From contig NZ_PZYY01000006.1 of assembly GCF_003047265.1 (NCBI RefSeq), positions 124,001 to 188,000 on the forward strand: 64,000 nt of DNA, written 5' to 3'. Shown here one piece after another: positions 32,893 through 41,543 of the stretch; position 1 is the first letter of the stretch, and each line of letters begins with the position of its first letter. Origin of the DNA: Nocardioides terrigena. GTDB lineage: Bacteria; Actinomycetota; Actinomycetes; Propionibacteriales; Nocardioidaceae. The notes under the pieces are model-generated. The model had not been told where the DNA came from, did no database searches, and worked only from the letters and a program-made list of their open reading frames with translations. The position numbers and the translations under genes are program-made.

Positions 32893-33660
32893 ATGACCTC
32901 GTCCCAGCTGGAGGGCTCCGGCCGCACCGTCCTCGTGACCGGTGCCGCCGGGGGCCTGGGCCGCAGCTTCGCGCTCGGCTTCGCCTCCCGGGGCTACCGG
33001 GTGGCGGTCGCGGACATCGCGGCCGCCGGCGTCGAGGAGACGCGCGCCCTGCTCGAGGAGGCCGGAGCCGAGGCCGCCTGGTCAGGGGTGGTCGACGTGA
33101 CGTCGCCGGAGTCGACCACCGCGTTGGCCGCCGAGGTGGCGGAGCTCGGCGGCGGCCGCATCGACGTGCTGGTCAACAACGCCGCGATCTACGGGACGGT
33201 CACGCGCGGCCCCCTCGAGGAGATCGACCCCGCCGAGTGGGACCGGGTGATGGGCGTCAACCTCAAGGGACCGTGGTTGATGGTCCGGGCCACCAGCCCG
33301 TTCCTCGGGGAGGGCAGCCGGGTCGTCAACCTCTCGTCCGCCACGATCTACAGCGGCTCGACGCACTGGCTGCACTACGTCGCCTCCAAGGGCGGGGTGG
33401 TCGCACTGACCCGGGCGATGGCCAAGGAGCTCGGTCCGCGCGGGATCAACGTCAACGTGATCGCGCCCGGCTTCACCCTCACCGAGGCCAGCCGTGGCCT
33501 GATCGAGGGTGCCGAGTCGTACGGCGTGGACCGCGGCGCCCTGCGCCGCTCCAGCCAGCCGGAGGACATCGTCGGCGCCGCCCTGTTCCTGGCCGGACCC
33601 GACTCCGGCTTCGTCACCGGCCAGACCATCGTCGTCGACGGTGGCCGGCAGTTCATCTGA
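32893..33660 (+). CDS. creG: Short-chain dehydrogenase/reductase, probable hydroxybenzyl alcohol dehydrogenase (CreG-like)
   Basis: 255 residues from ATG 32893, one base after the kinase stop. Classical SDR: TGAAGGLGRSFALGF (cofactor loop), NNAAIYG, catalytic Ser in NLSSATIYSG, and YVASKGGVVAL with Tyr/Lys; GFVTGQTIVVDGGRQF at the end. VAVADIAA, with Asp after beta-2, suggests NAD+. In a cre-type pathway it would oxidise 4-hydroxybenzyl alcohol to 4-hydroxybenzaldehyde. The substrate is inferred from context only. Confidence 0.82.
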   Translation: MTSSQLEGSGRTVLVTGAAGGLGRSFALGFASRGYRVAVADIAAAGVEETRALLEEAGAEAAWSGVVDVTSPESTTALAAEVAELGGGRIDVLVNNAAIYGTVTRGPLEEIDPAEWDRVMGVNLKGPWLMVRATSPFLGEGSRVVNLSSATIYSGSTHWLHYVASKGGVVALTRAMAKELGPRGINVNVIAPGFTLTEASRGLIEGAESYGVDRGALRRSSQPEDIVGAALFLAGPDSGFVTGQTIVVDGGRQFI

Positions 33661-33669
33661 GGAGGAAGC

Positions 33670-33990
33670 ATGCCCACGATCACCTACACCGACGACTCCG
33701 GGGAGTCCCGGGTCGTCGCCGCCAACGTCGGCGACTCCGTGATGGAGACCGCCGTCCGCAACGGCGTGCCCGGCATCGTCGCCGAGTGTGGCGGGTCGCT
33801 GTCCTGTGCCACCTGCCACGTCTTCGTCGACGAGGCCGAGCTCGCCCAGCTCCCCGCCATGGAGGAGATGGAGGACGAGATGTTGTGGGGCGCCGCCGTG
33901 GACCGCCGTGACACCTCTCGCCTGTGCTGCCAGATCAAGGTCAGCGACGACATGGACCTCCACGTGACGACCCCCGAGACGCAGGTGTGA
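33670..33990 (+). CDS. creF: [2Fe-2S] ferredoxin for the P450 (CreF-like)
   Basis: 106 residues from ATG 33670, with GAGGAGG directly upstream. Adrenodoxin/putidaredoxin-type cluster ligands: Cys40, Cys46, Cys49 (ECGGSLSCATCHVFV) and Cys86 (RLCCQIKV, with an extra adjacent Cys87). The acidic patch VDEAELAQLPAMEEMEDEML fits docking with a reductase and a P450. It passes electrons from the next gene's product to the P450. Confidence 0.93.
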   Translation: MPTITYTDDSGESRVVAANVGDSVMETAVRNGVPGIVAECGGSLSCATCHVFVDEAELAQLPAMEEMEDEMLWGAAVDRRDTSRLCCQIKVSDDMDLHVTTPETQV

Positions 33991-33991
33991 G

Positions 33992-35260
33992 ATGTCGGAC
34001 GCGGCAGGACTGCTGATCCTCGGGTCGTCGCAGGCCGGGGTGCAGCTCGCGGTCTCGCTGCGCGCACTGGGCTACGACGAGCCCATCACGTTGCTGGGGG
34101 AGGAGAACCATCGCCCCTACCAGCGACCCGCCCTCTCCAAGGAGTACCTCCAGGGCGCCATCACCAAGGAGTCGCTCATCTACCGCACCCAGGAGTACTG
34201 GGACGAGCACCGCATCGACGTGGTCAAGAACGAGCGCATCATCCGCATCGACAAGCGCTCCGACGGCAGCGGCGTCGCGCACTCGATGTCGGGGCGGGAG
34301 TTCGCCTTCGACCGGCTCGCGCTGACCGTCGGCGCCCGGGCACGGCGCCTGCTGCTGGAGGGTGTGGACCTGCCCGGCGTCCTCTATCTGCGCAACGCCG
34401 ACGACGCGCTCGAGCTCAAGGCCCGGGCCCCGGTCGTCAAGGACGTCGTGGTCATCGGCGGCGGCTTCATCGGCATCGAGGCGGCTGCGAGCCTGGCCCG
34501 GATGGGGCGCACCGTCACCCTGCTCGAGGCCGGCCCGCGGCTCGTCGGACGCGCGGTCGGCGAGGAGACCTCGGCGTACCTCCTGGAGCACCACCGCGCG
34601 CGGGGGATCTCCGTCGTGCTCGACGCCGACGTACGCCGCATCGTCGCGGGCGGCGACCGGGTCGCGGGCGTGGAGCTCGCCGACGGCACCACGATCCGGG
34701 CCGACCTCGTGCTCATCGGGGTGGGGGTCGTGCCCAACACCGAGCTGGCCGAGTCGATCGGCCTCGCCTGCGACAACGGGATCACGGTGGACCGGTGGGC
34801 CATCGCCTCCGACGGCGTCACCGTCGCGGTCGGCGACGTGGCCAACCTGCCCAACCCCGTCCCGGGGGCCCCGGAGGGCGACCGGGTCCGCTTCGAGAGC
34901 GTCAACAACGCCGTGGAGCAGGCCAAGGTGGCCGCCTACGCGATCACCGGACGGCCCGAGGACTACCAGGGCATCCCGTGGTTCTGGTCCAACCAGGGCG
35001 ACCTGAAGCTCCAGATCGCCGGCCTGTCCACGGGACACACCCGCACGGTCGTCCGGCGTGACGACGAGCGCGGCAAGTTCTCGGTCCTCTACTACCGCGG
35101 CGACGCGATCATCGCGGCGGACTGCGTCAACGCGCCCCTCGACTTCATGGCCGTCAAGGCCGCTCTCGCCGCCCGGGCGAGCATCCCGGCCGAGCAGGCC
35201 GCCGACCCGTCGGTCCAGCTCAAGGCGATCACCGTCACCTCGTCAGGAGAACACTCATGA
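33992..35260 (+). CDS. creE: FAD-dependent ferredoxin reductase (CreE-like)
   Basis: 422 residues from ATG 33992, one base after the ferredoxin stop. Putidaredoxin-reductase family: FAD Rossmann LLILGSSQAGVQLAVSLRALGYDEPITLLG (the first Gly-rich loop is GSSQAG rather than GxGxxG), RPALSKEYLQG, NAD(P) Rossmann VVVIGGGFIGIEAAASLARMGRTVTLLEAG, and AVGDVANLPNP. It transfers electrons from NAD(P)H to the adjacent ferredoxin. Confidence 0.93.
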   Translation: MSDAAGLLILGSSQAGVQLAVSLRALGYDEPITLLGEENHRPYQRPALSKEYLQGAITKESLIYRTQEYWDEHRIDVVKNERIIRIDKRSDGSGVAHSMSGREFAFDRLALTVGARARRLLLEGVDLPGVLYLRNADDALELKARAPVVKDVVVIGGGFIGIEAAASLARMGRTVTLLEAGPRLVGRAVGEETSAYLLEHHRARGISVVLDADVRRIVAGGDRVAGVELADGTTIRADLVLIGVGVVPNTELAESIGLACDNGITVDRWAIASDGVTVAVGDVANLPNPVPGAPEGDRVRFESVNNAVEQAKVAAYAITGRPEDYQGIPWFWSNQGDLKLQIAGLSTGHTRTVVRRDDERGKFSVLYYRGDAIIAADCVNAPLDFMAVKAALAARASIPAEQAADPSVQLKAITVTSSGEHS

Positions 35261-35925
35261 CCCACCCCCTGCCGCCCGTCCCGGTGCCCGCCTCCGGGCC
35301 CGTCGACGTGTCCCCGATCTCGATGACCCCGTCGGCGGACACCGACCTCGACCCGATCTGGAAGTCCGTGGTGCCCGAGTCACGGACCCGGTCCAACGAC
35401 ATCCACCTGCCGATCTCGCTGGCCTACGCGGAGCGGCTCTGCGCCGCCCACCCCGACGCGGACGCCCTGCTGGTGCGGGTGGCGATCCTGCTGCACGACA
35501 CCGGCTGGGGACGCGTCGACGAGGACCGGATCATCTCGGAGGGCTTCTCGGGCGACTGGCGCCGGGCGGAGATCCGCTTCGAGCACGAGCGGCAGGGCTG
35601 CCTGATCGCCCGCGAGGTCCTGCCGCCGCTCGGCTTCGACCCGGCGTTCGTCGAGGACGTCGTCGCGATCATCGACGGCCACGACACCCGCAAGGAGGCG
35701 AAGTCCCTCGAGGACGCGCTGGTGCGCGACGCCGACCGGCTGTGGCGCTTCGACCACGCAGGCATCGCGCTGGCGTCCGGCTGGTTCGGCATGGACCCGG
35801 CGACCTACTGCGACCGGCTGGCCGCCGAGATCGTGCCCGAGCTCCTCACCGAGGCCGCCGTCGCCATGGCGACGGCCGACCTCGAGCGCTCCAACGCCCT
35901 GCTGAAGACGACGGTGCTGCGGTGA
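35257..35925 (+). CDS. creD: HD-domain phosphohydrolase, CreD-like
   Basis: 222 residues; its ATG overlaps the reductase stop by 4 bp. HD motif at His80-Asp81 (VAILLHDTGWGRVD), then EHERQGCLIAREVL, IIDGHDTRKEAKSLEDAL and VRDADRLWRFDHAG. CreD removes the phosphate from the P450-oxidised aryl phosphate, releasing the free phenol. Its place inside the operon makes it the primary CreD candidate; the paralogue at 27103 shares all these motifs. Confidence 0.87.
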   Translation: MTHPLPPVPVPASGPVDVSPISMTPSADTDLDPIWKSVVPESRTRSNDIHLPISLAYAERLCAAHPDADALLVRVAILLHDTGWGRVDEDRIISEGFSGDWRRAEIRFEHERQGCLIAREVLPPLGFDPAFVEDVVAIIDGHDTRKEAKSLEDALVRDADRLWRFDHAGIALASGWFGMDPATYCDRLAAEIVPELLTEAAVAMATADLERSNALLKTTVLR

Positions 35926-37391
35926 CCCACCACCGGCCCGGTCACGACCTGCCCTGGACGAGGGTCGACGACCTGTACGTCGACGGGCGGTGGGTCCCGT
36001 CGACGGGCACGGCGAGGCTGCCCGTCATCGATCCCGCGACCGAGGAGGAGTGGGGCTCGGTGCCGGACGCGACCCCCTCGGACGTCGACGCCGCCATGGA
36101 GGCGGCCGACCGGGCGTTCCGGGAGGGGCCGTGGCCGCGGCTCACCCCGACCCAGCGCGCCGAGCACCTGCTGCGGATGGCCGACGAGCTGGAGAAGCGG
36201 GCCGAGCCGCTCGGGTGGACCAACACCCGTGAGAACGGCTCCCCGGTGGCGGAGACGTCCGGCGCCGCCGCCAACGCCGCGGGCATCCTGCGGCACGTCG
36301 CCTCGCTCGCCCCCGGGCTCGAGCGCGAGGACGTGCGCGCGTTCCCCGCCGGGGGTGCCGAGTCCGTCGTACGCCGCGAGCCGGTCGGGCCCTGCGTGCT
36401 CATCGCTCCGTGGAACTTCCCGATCAACCTGATGGTCGTCAAGCTGGCACCCGCACTGCTCGCCGGCTGCACCGCGGTGCTCAAGCCGGCCGAGTCGACG
36501 CCGCTGTCGATCCGGTTCGTGGTCGAGGCCGCCGAGGCTGCGGGGGTGCCCGCGGGGGTCGTCAACCTGGTGACCGGTGGCGGGGCGGTCGGCGAGGCGC
36601 TCGTGCGACACCCGCTGACCGCCAAGATCGCCTTCACCGGCTCGACCGCCGTGGGCCGGCGGATCGGAGCCGCCGCGGGCGAGCTGCTGCGGCCGGTGAC
36701 GCTCGAGCTCGGCGGCAAGTCCTCGGCCGTCGTCCTGCCCGACGCCGACCTCGACGCGATGGCCGCCGTGCTCATCCGGTCCTCGATGCGCAACAGCGGC
36801 CAGACCTGCTACATCTCCACCCGCATCCTGGCCCCGGCCGAGCGGTACGACGAGGTGGTCGAGATGGTCACCCGGACGGTGGCCGCAGCCCGGCTCGGTG
36901 ACCCCTTCGACGACGACACCGTCGTGGGACCGCTGGCGACCGCCGCCCAGCGCGACGTCGTCACCGGATTCCTGGAGTCGGCGCGCGAGGAGGGTGCCCG
37001 GGTCACGACGGGCGGCCGGGCCGTGCCGGGGACGGGCTACTTCGTGGAGCCGACCGTGCTGGCGGACGTCACGCCCGACATGAGGGTGGCCCGGGAGGAG
37101 ATCTTCGGACCGGTGGTGACGGTGCTGCGCTACGAGGGCGTCGACGAGGCCGTCGCGATCGCCAACGACACGCCCTTCGGCCTCGGCGGTCTGGTCTTCT
37201 CCACGGACCCCGACGCTGCGCAGGCGGTGGCCGAGCGGATGGACACCGGGTCGGTCGGTCTCAACTTCTTCGCGTCCAACCACGCGGCACCCTTCGGAGG
37301 CCGCCACGACTCGGGCCTCGGAGTCGAGTACGGACCCGAGGGTCTCGCGGCCTACCTGACCTACAAGACCATCCACCGCCGGACCGGTTGA
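35922..37391 (+). CDS. creC: Aldehyde dehydrogenase, probable 4-hydroxybenzaldehyde dehydrogenase (CreC-like)
   Basis: 489 residues from GTG 35922, overlapping the HD gene by 4 bp. ALDH superfamily: IAPWNFPINLMVVKLAPALLAGC, KPAESTPLS, FTGSTAVGRR, catalytic Glu in LELGGKSSAVVL, catalytic Cys in RNSGQTCYISTRI, and EEIFGPVVTVL. It would oxidise 4-hydroxybenzaldehyde to 4-hydroxybenzoate, the PobA substrate. It is the last gene of the operon. No clear hairpin follows within the 45 bp before the antiporter gene, so read-through is possible. Confidence 0.87.
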   Translation: MTHHRPGHDLPWTRVDDLYVDGRWVPSTGTARLPVIDPATEEEWGSVPDATPSDVDAAMEAADRAFREGPWPRLTPTQRAEHLLRMADELEKRAEPLGWTNTRENGSPVAETSGAAANAAGILRHVASLAPGLEREDVRAFPAGGAESVVRREPVGPCVLIAPWNFPINLMVVKLAPALLAGCTAVLKPAESTPLSIRFVVEAAEAAGVPAGVVNLVTGGGAVGEALVRHPLTAKIAFTGSTAVGRRIGAAAGELLRPVTLELGGKSSAVVLPDADLDAMAAVLIRSSMRNSGQTCYISTRILAPAERYDEVVEMVTRTVAAARLGDPFDDDTVVGPLATAAQRDVVTGFLESAREEGARVTTGGRAVPGTGYFVEPTVLADVTPDMRVAREEIFGPVVTVLRYEGVDEAVAIANDTPFGLGGLVFSTDPDAAQAVAERMDTGSVGLNFFASNHAAPFGGRHDSGLGVEYGPEGLAAYLTYKTIHRRTG

Positions 37392-37436
37392 CGCGGCGAC
37401 GCCCCATAGACCCTCGACGTCGGACAGGATGGGTGC

Positions 37437-37919
37437 GTGGACGTCAACGAGATGCTGCTGCCCGGCGTGGGGGTGCGCTACGACTTCACGATGCCTGACG
37501 GGGACCGCGTCGGCATCGTGGCGCGGCGCAACGGCGACTTCGAGCTGGTGGTCTACGACCGTCGTGATCCTGACCGGGTCCGGCACTCGATCCGGCTCGA
37601 CGAGGAGGCGGCCGAGGCCCTCGCCCAGATCCTGGGGGCACCCCGGATCACCCAACGCTTCGCCGACCTGTCCAAGGAGATCCCGGGACTGGAGTCGGCG
37701 CGGATCGAGGTGCCGCCGGCCAGCGCGTGCGTCGGTCGTCCGCTCGGCGACACCCGGGCCCGGACCCGCACCGGCGCGTCGATCGTCGCCGTGGTGAGCG
37801 GGGAGCAGGTCGCAGCCGCCCCCGGTCCCGACCACGTGCTCCGCGCCGGTGACGTGCTGGTCGCGATCGGCACGGGCGACGGCCTCGCACAGCTGGCCGA
37901 GATCATCGAGCGGGGCTGA
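37437..37919 (+). CDS. K+/H+ antiporter regulatory subunit (KhtT-like, TrkA-C)
   Basis: 160 residues from GTG 37437. An N-terminal domain (MLLPGVGVRYDFTMPDGDRVGIVARRNGDFELVVYDRRDPD) precedes a TrkA-C/RCK-C domain (ESARIEVPPASACVGRPLGDTRARTRTGASIVAVVSGEQ ... LRAGDVLVAIGTGDGLAQLAEII). This pairing matches KhtT, the regulatory subunit of KhtU antiporters. It is followed two bases later by the antiporter gene. The RCK-C domain probably senses a nucleotide. Confidence 0.85.
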   Translation: MDVNEMLLPGVGVRYDFTMPDGDRVGIVARRNGDFELVVYDRRDPDRVRHSIRLDEEAAEALAQILGAPRITQRFADLSKEIPGLESARIEVPPASACVGRPLGDTRARTRTGASIVAVVSGEQVAAAPGPDHVLRAGDVLVAIGTGDGLAQLAEIIERG

Positions 37920-37921
37920 GG

Positions 37922-39082
37922 TTGGAGCCCACCGTCCGGCTCCTCCTGGAGCTCGGGCTGCTGCTCGGTGCACTGTCGGTGCTGGGTGGTCTCGCCCGGC
38001 GCATCGGCTTCTCACCGGTGCCGCTCTACCTGCTCGGTGGCCTGGCCCTGGGCGAGGGGGGCCTGCTGCCGCTGCCGGGTGCCGAGCCGTTCATCGAGGG
38101 GGCGGCGAGCATCGGGGTGGTGCTGCTGCTGCTCACCCTGGGCCTGGAGTTCTCGGTCACCGAGTTCTCCCACACCCTGCGCCGCCACGTGCCGTCCGGC
38201 CTGTTCGACCTGGTGCTCAACGCGACCCCCGGGGCGGTGGCCGGCTGGCTCCTCGGCCTCGACCTCACGGGGGTGGTGGCGCTGGCGGGCGCGACCTACG
38301 TGTCCTCGTCCGGGATCATCTCGAGGCTGCTCGTCGACCTGGGCCGGCTGGGCAACCGCGAGACACCCGCGGTCCTGTCGGTCCTGGTGCTCGAGGACTT
38401 CGCGATGGCCGCCTACCTGCCGCTGCTGGCGGTGCTGGCATCAGGAGGGACCTGGTGGCAGGCGCTGGCCGGCGTCGCGCTCGCGGTCGCGGCCCTGACG
38501 GTCGCCTTCACGGCGTCCTACCGGTGGGGGCACCGTGTGGGACGGGTGCTGAGCCACCCCGACCCCGAGCAGCTGCTGCTCCGGGTGCTCGCCCTCACCC
38601 TCGTGGTGGCAGGCCTCGCCGAGCTGGTGCACGTCAGCGCGGCTGTCGGTGCCTTTCTCGTGGGTCTCACCCTGACGGGGGAGACGGCCGTGCGGGCGGG
38701 GGAGGTGATGGCTCCGCTCCGTGACTTCTTCGCAGCAGTCTTCTTCGTCGCCATCGGGCTGGCCATCGACCCCGGCGACCTGCTCCCGGCCCTGCCGGTC
38801 GCGCTGGCGCTGGCCGCGGTCACCATCGTCACCAAGTTCGTCACCGGCGCCTACGCTGCCGGTCGCGATGGCGCGCAGGCGCCCGGCCGGGCCCGCGCCG
38901 GAGCCGTCCTGGTGATCCGTGGGGAGTTCTCACTGATCATCATCGGGCTTGCCGGGGTCGCGCAGGGACGGCTCGGCGGGGTGGTGGCGGCGTACGTGAT
39001 CGTTCTTGCCGTCGTCGGACCGGTGCTGGCGCGGTACGCCGACCGGGTGCCGGGCTGGACCCTGTCACGCGCCGGGCGGTAG
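37922..39082 (+). CDS. CPA2 family cation:proton antiporter (KhtU/KefB-like)
   Basis: 386 residues from TTG 37922, two bases after the regulatory subunit. About twelve transmembrane helices; PLYLLGGLALGEGGLLPL, GVVLLLLTLGLEFSVTEF and ATYVSSSGIISRLLVDLG are typical of the Na_H_Exchanger/KefB domain, with RGEFSLIIIGLAG near the end. It lacks a C-terminal RCK domain, which the preceding gene supplies in trans. The likely function is K+ or Na+ efflux for pH or osmotic homeostasis. The 3' end overlaps the convergent methyltransferase gene by 18 bp. Confidence 0.88.
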   Translation: MEPTVRLLLELGLLLGALSVLGGLARRIGFSPVPLYLLGGLALGEGGLLPLPGAEPFIEGAASIGVVLLLLTLGLEFSVTEFSHTLRRHVPSGLFDLVLNATPGAVAGWLLGLDLTGVVALAGATYVSSSGIISRLLVDLGRLGNRETPAVLSVLVLEDFAMAAYLPLLAVLASGGTWWQALAGVALAVAALTVAFTASYRWGHRVGRVLSHPDPEQLLLRVLALTLVVAGLAELVHVSAAVGAFLVGLTLTGETAVRAGEVMAPLRDFFAAVFFVAIGLAIDPGDLLPALPVALALAAVTIVTKFVTGAYAAGRDGAQAPGRARAGAVLVIRGEFSLIIIGLAGVAQGRLGGVVAAYVIVLAVVGPVLARYADRVPGWTLSRAGR

Positions 39083-39871
39083 CGCGAGCAGGTCCACGTG
39101 GTGCACCGTCACCGCGGCCGTGCCGCGGGCCAGCTCCGTCCGTCTCCGGGCGGCGTAGGCCGCCGCCTCCTCACCGATCTCCGGTGACTGCTCGATCGCT
39201 GCCCCCACCCAGCCGTCGAGCCACGCCACCGCGAGGTCCGCCTGCTCGGGTCCGAAGTGCCAGGGGCTGGGCCGGGTGTGGACCTCGAGCCCCCGCCGCC
39301 GGAAGGCGTCCACCGCCGTCCCTGCGGCATCGGGACCGAGCAGCGGGGCGTCGCCGAGGACTCGCCGCTGGTGGGCGTTGAACGACTCCGTCAGCCGCCG
39401 GTCGAGGGGGTCGGGCGGGTCGATCTCGACGGTGCCCACGACGCTGAGGGTGATGAGCACGGGACACCGCGCACCGGCGCACAGTGCGACGAACCGGTCC
39501 AGCTCCTCACCGGTGAACATGTCGAGGAGCGCCGAGGCGGTGAGCAGGGACGCACCGAGGAGGTCGTCGGCGGCCAGGCGGGTGATGTCGTCGTGGCGCG
39601 TCTCCACCTGCGGGACGGGCGGGTGGGCCGCGGCGTGCGCGAGCAGCTCGGCGTCGCGGTCGTGCAGCACCCAGCGCTGCGGACCGGCCAGCCGCGGTGC
39701 GAGCCAGCGGGCCATCGAGCCGGTGCCGCAGCCGAGGTCGTGGACGAACAGCCCGTCCGTGGGCAGGTGCGTGCGCAGGAGGTCGACCAGCCCGGTCGAG
39801 CGGGCCGCCGCGTCGGCGGGCTCCCGCAGCGCGAGCCAGTCGGGGGCGGCACGGACGGGCTCGGTCGTCAT
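39065..39871 (-). CDS. Class I SAM-dependent methyltransferase
   Basis: 268 residues from ATG 39871. SAM motif I is FVHDLGCGTGSMARWL, followed by WVLHDRDAELLAHAA (acidic motif II) and ETRHDDITRL; motif IV is in LLTASALLDMFTGEELDRF. A family of actinobacterial methyltransferases with this DLGCGTG...HDRD layout is found beside CDP-alcohol phosphatidyltransferases, as here. The substrate is unknown. Divergent from the phosphatidyltransferase gene, 76 bp between starts. Confidence 0.85.
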   Translation of the reverse strand: MTTEPVRAAPDWLALREPADAAARSTGLVDLLRTHLPTDGLFVHDLGCGTGSMARWLAPRLAGPQRWVLHDRDAELLAHAAAHPPVPQVETRHDDITRLAADDLLGASLLTASALLDMFTGEELDRFVALCAGARCPVLITLSVVGTVEIDPPDPLDRRLTESFNAHQRRVLGDAPLLGPDAAGTAVDAFRRRGLEVHTRPSPWHFGPEQADLAVAWLDGWVGAAIEQSPEIGEEAAAYAARRRTELARGTAAVTVHHVDLLALPPGA

Positions 39872-39947
39872 GCCACCTCCCGCTGTCCGGTGAACCGAAC
39901 GCTAGCAACGTCCGTTTCCACCGGCGAGGGCTCGGGAGGGAGGTCTC

Positions 39948-40691
39948 GTGATCGGTGTCCGCGCCGGCCTGCTCGCTGCCGTCACCGGCCTCGTCGTCCT
40001 GCTCGGTGGACTCGCGCTCTTCCCCGGGATCGGGGTCGCCGGCCCGGCGGTGGGGCTCGCGTGCGCGGCGGTGCTGGGCACCGCTGCGGACCGCAGCGCC
40101 CGCCGGGCCGGAGTCCCGTCGTGGGGCCCGGCCGACGTGGTGACCCTCGTGCGGGCCACGCTGGCGTGCGGCGTCGCCGCCCTGGTCACCGAGGTCCTGG
40201 TCGCCGATGCCCTCGTGGCGCGGTCGTCCGTGCCGGTACTGGTGGCGCTCGCCGTCGTCGCGCTGGCCCTCGACGCCGTGGACGGACGGGTGGCGAGGCG
40301 CACCGGGACCGTGTCGCCGCTCGGCGCCCGCCTCGACGGAGAGGCCGACGCCTTCCTCATGCTCGTGCTCAGCGTGCAGGTCGCGGCGGAGGTCGGCGCG
40401 TGGGTGCTGGCGATCGGGGTGGTGCGCTACGCCTTCGCGGTGGCCGGCTGGGTGCTGCCGTGGATGCGCGCCGACCTGCCGCCGCGCTACTGGCGCAAGG
40501 TCGTCACCGCCGTCGCCGGGATCGCCCTGGTCTGGGCGGTCGCCGACCTGCCCGGCACGTACGCCGCCCTCGGCCTCGCCGCCCTCCTGCTCGCCGAGTC
40601 CTTCGGGCGGGACGTCGGCTGGCTGTGGCACCGGCGCGCCGACCACGCCGTCGCCGCGGTGGCGTCCGGTGCCGGGCTGGCGTCACCGTGA
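39948..40691 (+). CDS. CDP-alcohol phosphatidyltransferase family protein
   Basis: 247 residues from GTG 39948. An integral membrane enzyme with the complete CDP-AP active-site motif: DAVDGRVARRTGTVSPLGARLDGEADAF, that is D-x2-DG-x2-AR-x8-G-x3-D-x3-D. Around six transmembrane helices. Such enzymes join a CDP-alcohol (CDP-diacylglycerol or CDP-polyol) to an alcohol to make phospholipids or related conjugates; the acceptor cannot be deduced. It overlaps the next methyltransferase gene by 4 bp, so the two act in one operon. Confidence 0.87.
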   Translation: MIGVRAGLLAAVTGLVVLLGGLALFPGIGVAGPAVGLACAAVLGTAADRSARRAGVPSWGPADVVTLVRATLACGVAALVTEVLVADALVARSSVPVLVALAVVALALDAVDGRVARRTGTVSPLGARLDGEADAFLMLVLSVQVAAEVGAWVLAIGVVRYAFAVAGWVLPWMRADLPPRYWRKVVTAVAGIALVWAVADLPGTYAALGLAALLLAESFGRDVGWLWHRRADHAVAAVASGAGLASP

Positions 40692-41458
40692 GGCAGGTCG
40701 AGCGGACGGCGTACGACGCGGCGTTGCGGACGGCCCGGGTGGCGGCCTACCCGCCGGGGGAGTTCGTCGGGCAGGAGAGCTTCATGACCCGCACCGGGAT
40801 CCTCGACCTGGCCCGCGCGGCCGCGGTCGGTCCCGGGGTCTCGGTGCTGGACCTGTGCTGCGGCGTGGCCGGCCCCGGTCGCCTGGTCGCGGCCGAGCTG
40901 GGGTGCGACTACCGCGGTGTCGACCGCAGCCCGGACGCGATCGAGGTCGCCCGGGCGCGCGCCACCGGCCTGGGCTGCCGCTTCGACGTCGCCGAGGTCC
41001 CGCCGGTCCCGGGCACGGACGTGGACGTGGTGCTGCTCCTGGAGACGATGCTCGCCTTCGAGGACAAGGTGCCGCTGGTCAGCGCGGTCGCCGGGGCGCT
41101 CGCGCCCGGGGGACGGTTCGCCTTCACCGTGGAGGAGGGGCTGCCGCTGACGCAGGAGGAGCGCGAGGCGATGCCCGCCGCCGACACCGTGTGGCCGGTC
41201 CCGCTGGCCGAGCTCCTCGGCCAGCTCGGCGACGCGGGGCTGGACCTGCGCTGGATGCAGGACCAGACCCGCTCGCACCAGCGGGTCGCCGCCGGGCTGG
41301 TGGCACAGCTCGGGGCCGGGCGCTCGGCGATCGCCGGCGAGGTCGGTGACCGGACCGCCGACGACCTCCTCGCGGCGCACCGGCTCTGGAGCGACTGGCT
41401 GGGCTCGGGCCGGGTCCGCAAGCTGGCGGTCGTGGCGGAGAAGCACGCCGGGGGATGA
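40688..41458 (+). CDS. Class I SAM-dependent methyltransferase
   Basis: 256 residues from GTG 40688, overlapping the phosphatidyltransferase stop by 4 bp. SAM-binding motifs: VSVLDLCCGVAGPGRLVAAELG (motif I with the DLCCG variant), YRGVDRSPDAIEVARARA, and VDVVLLLETMLAFEDKVPLV. FMTRTGILDLARAAAVGPG before motif I is shared by ubiquinone/small-molecule methyltransferases. The substrate is unknown; it could modify the product of the coupled phosphatidyltransferase or of the pterin-like operon at 45 kb. Confidence 0.83.
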   Translation: MRQVERTAYDAALRTARVAAYPPGEFVGQESFMTRTGILDLARAAAVGPGVSVLDLCCGVAGPGRLVAAELGCDYRGVDRSPDAIEVARARATGLGCRFDVAEVPPVPGTDVDVVLLLETMLAFEDKVPLVSAVAGALAPGGRFAFTVEEGLPLTQEEREAMPAADTVWPVPLAELLGQLGDAGLDLRWMQDQTRSHQRVAAGLVAQLGAGRSAIAGEVGDRTADDLLAAHRLWSDWLGSGRVRKLAVVAEKHAGG

Positions 41459-41484
41459 ACTCCGCGGTGCGCCCCGTCGTACCT

Positions 41485-41530
41485 CCTCGTGAGAAACCCC
41501 TCGTGAGAACCCTCGTGAGGGTCCCTCGTG
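41485..41530 (+). repeat. Four short direct repeats upstream of a small membrane-protein gene
   Basis: CCTCGTG occurs four times, at 41485, 41499, 41511 and 41524; the first three read CCTCGTGAG. Spacing is 14, 12 and 13 bases. They lie in the 85-bp gap before the gene at 41544 and could be tandem binding sites or slippage products. Confidence 0.5.
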
Positions 41531-41543
41531 GCAGGAGCGTGTG

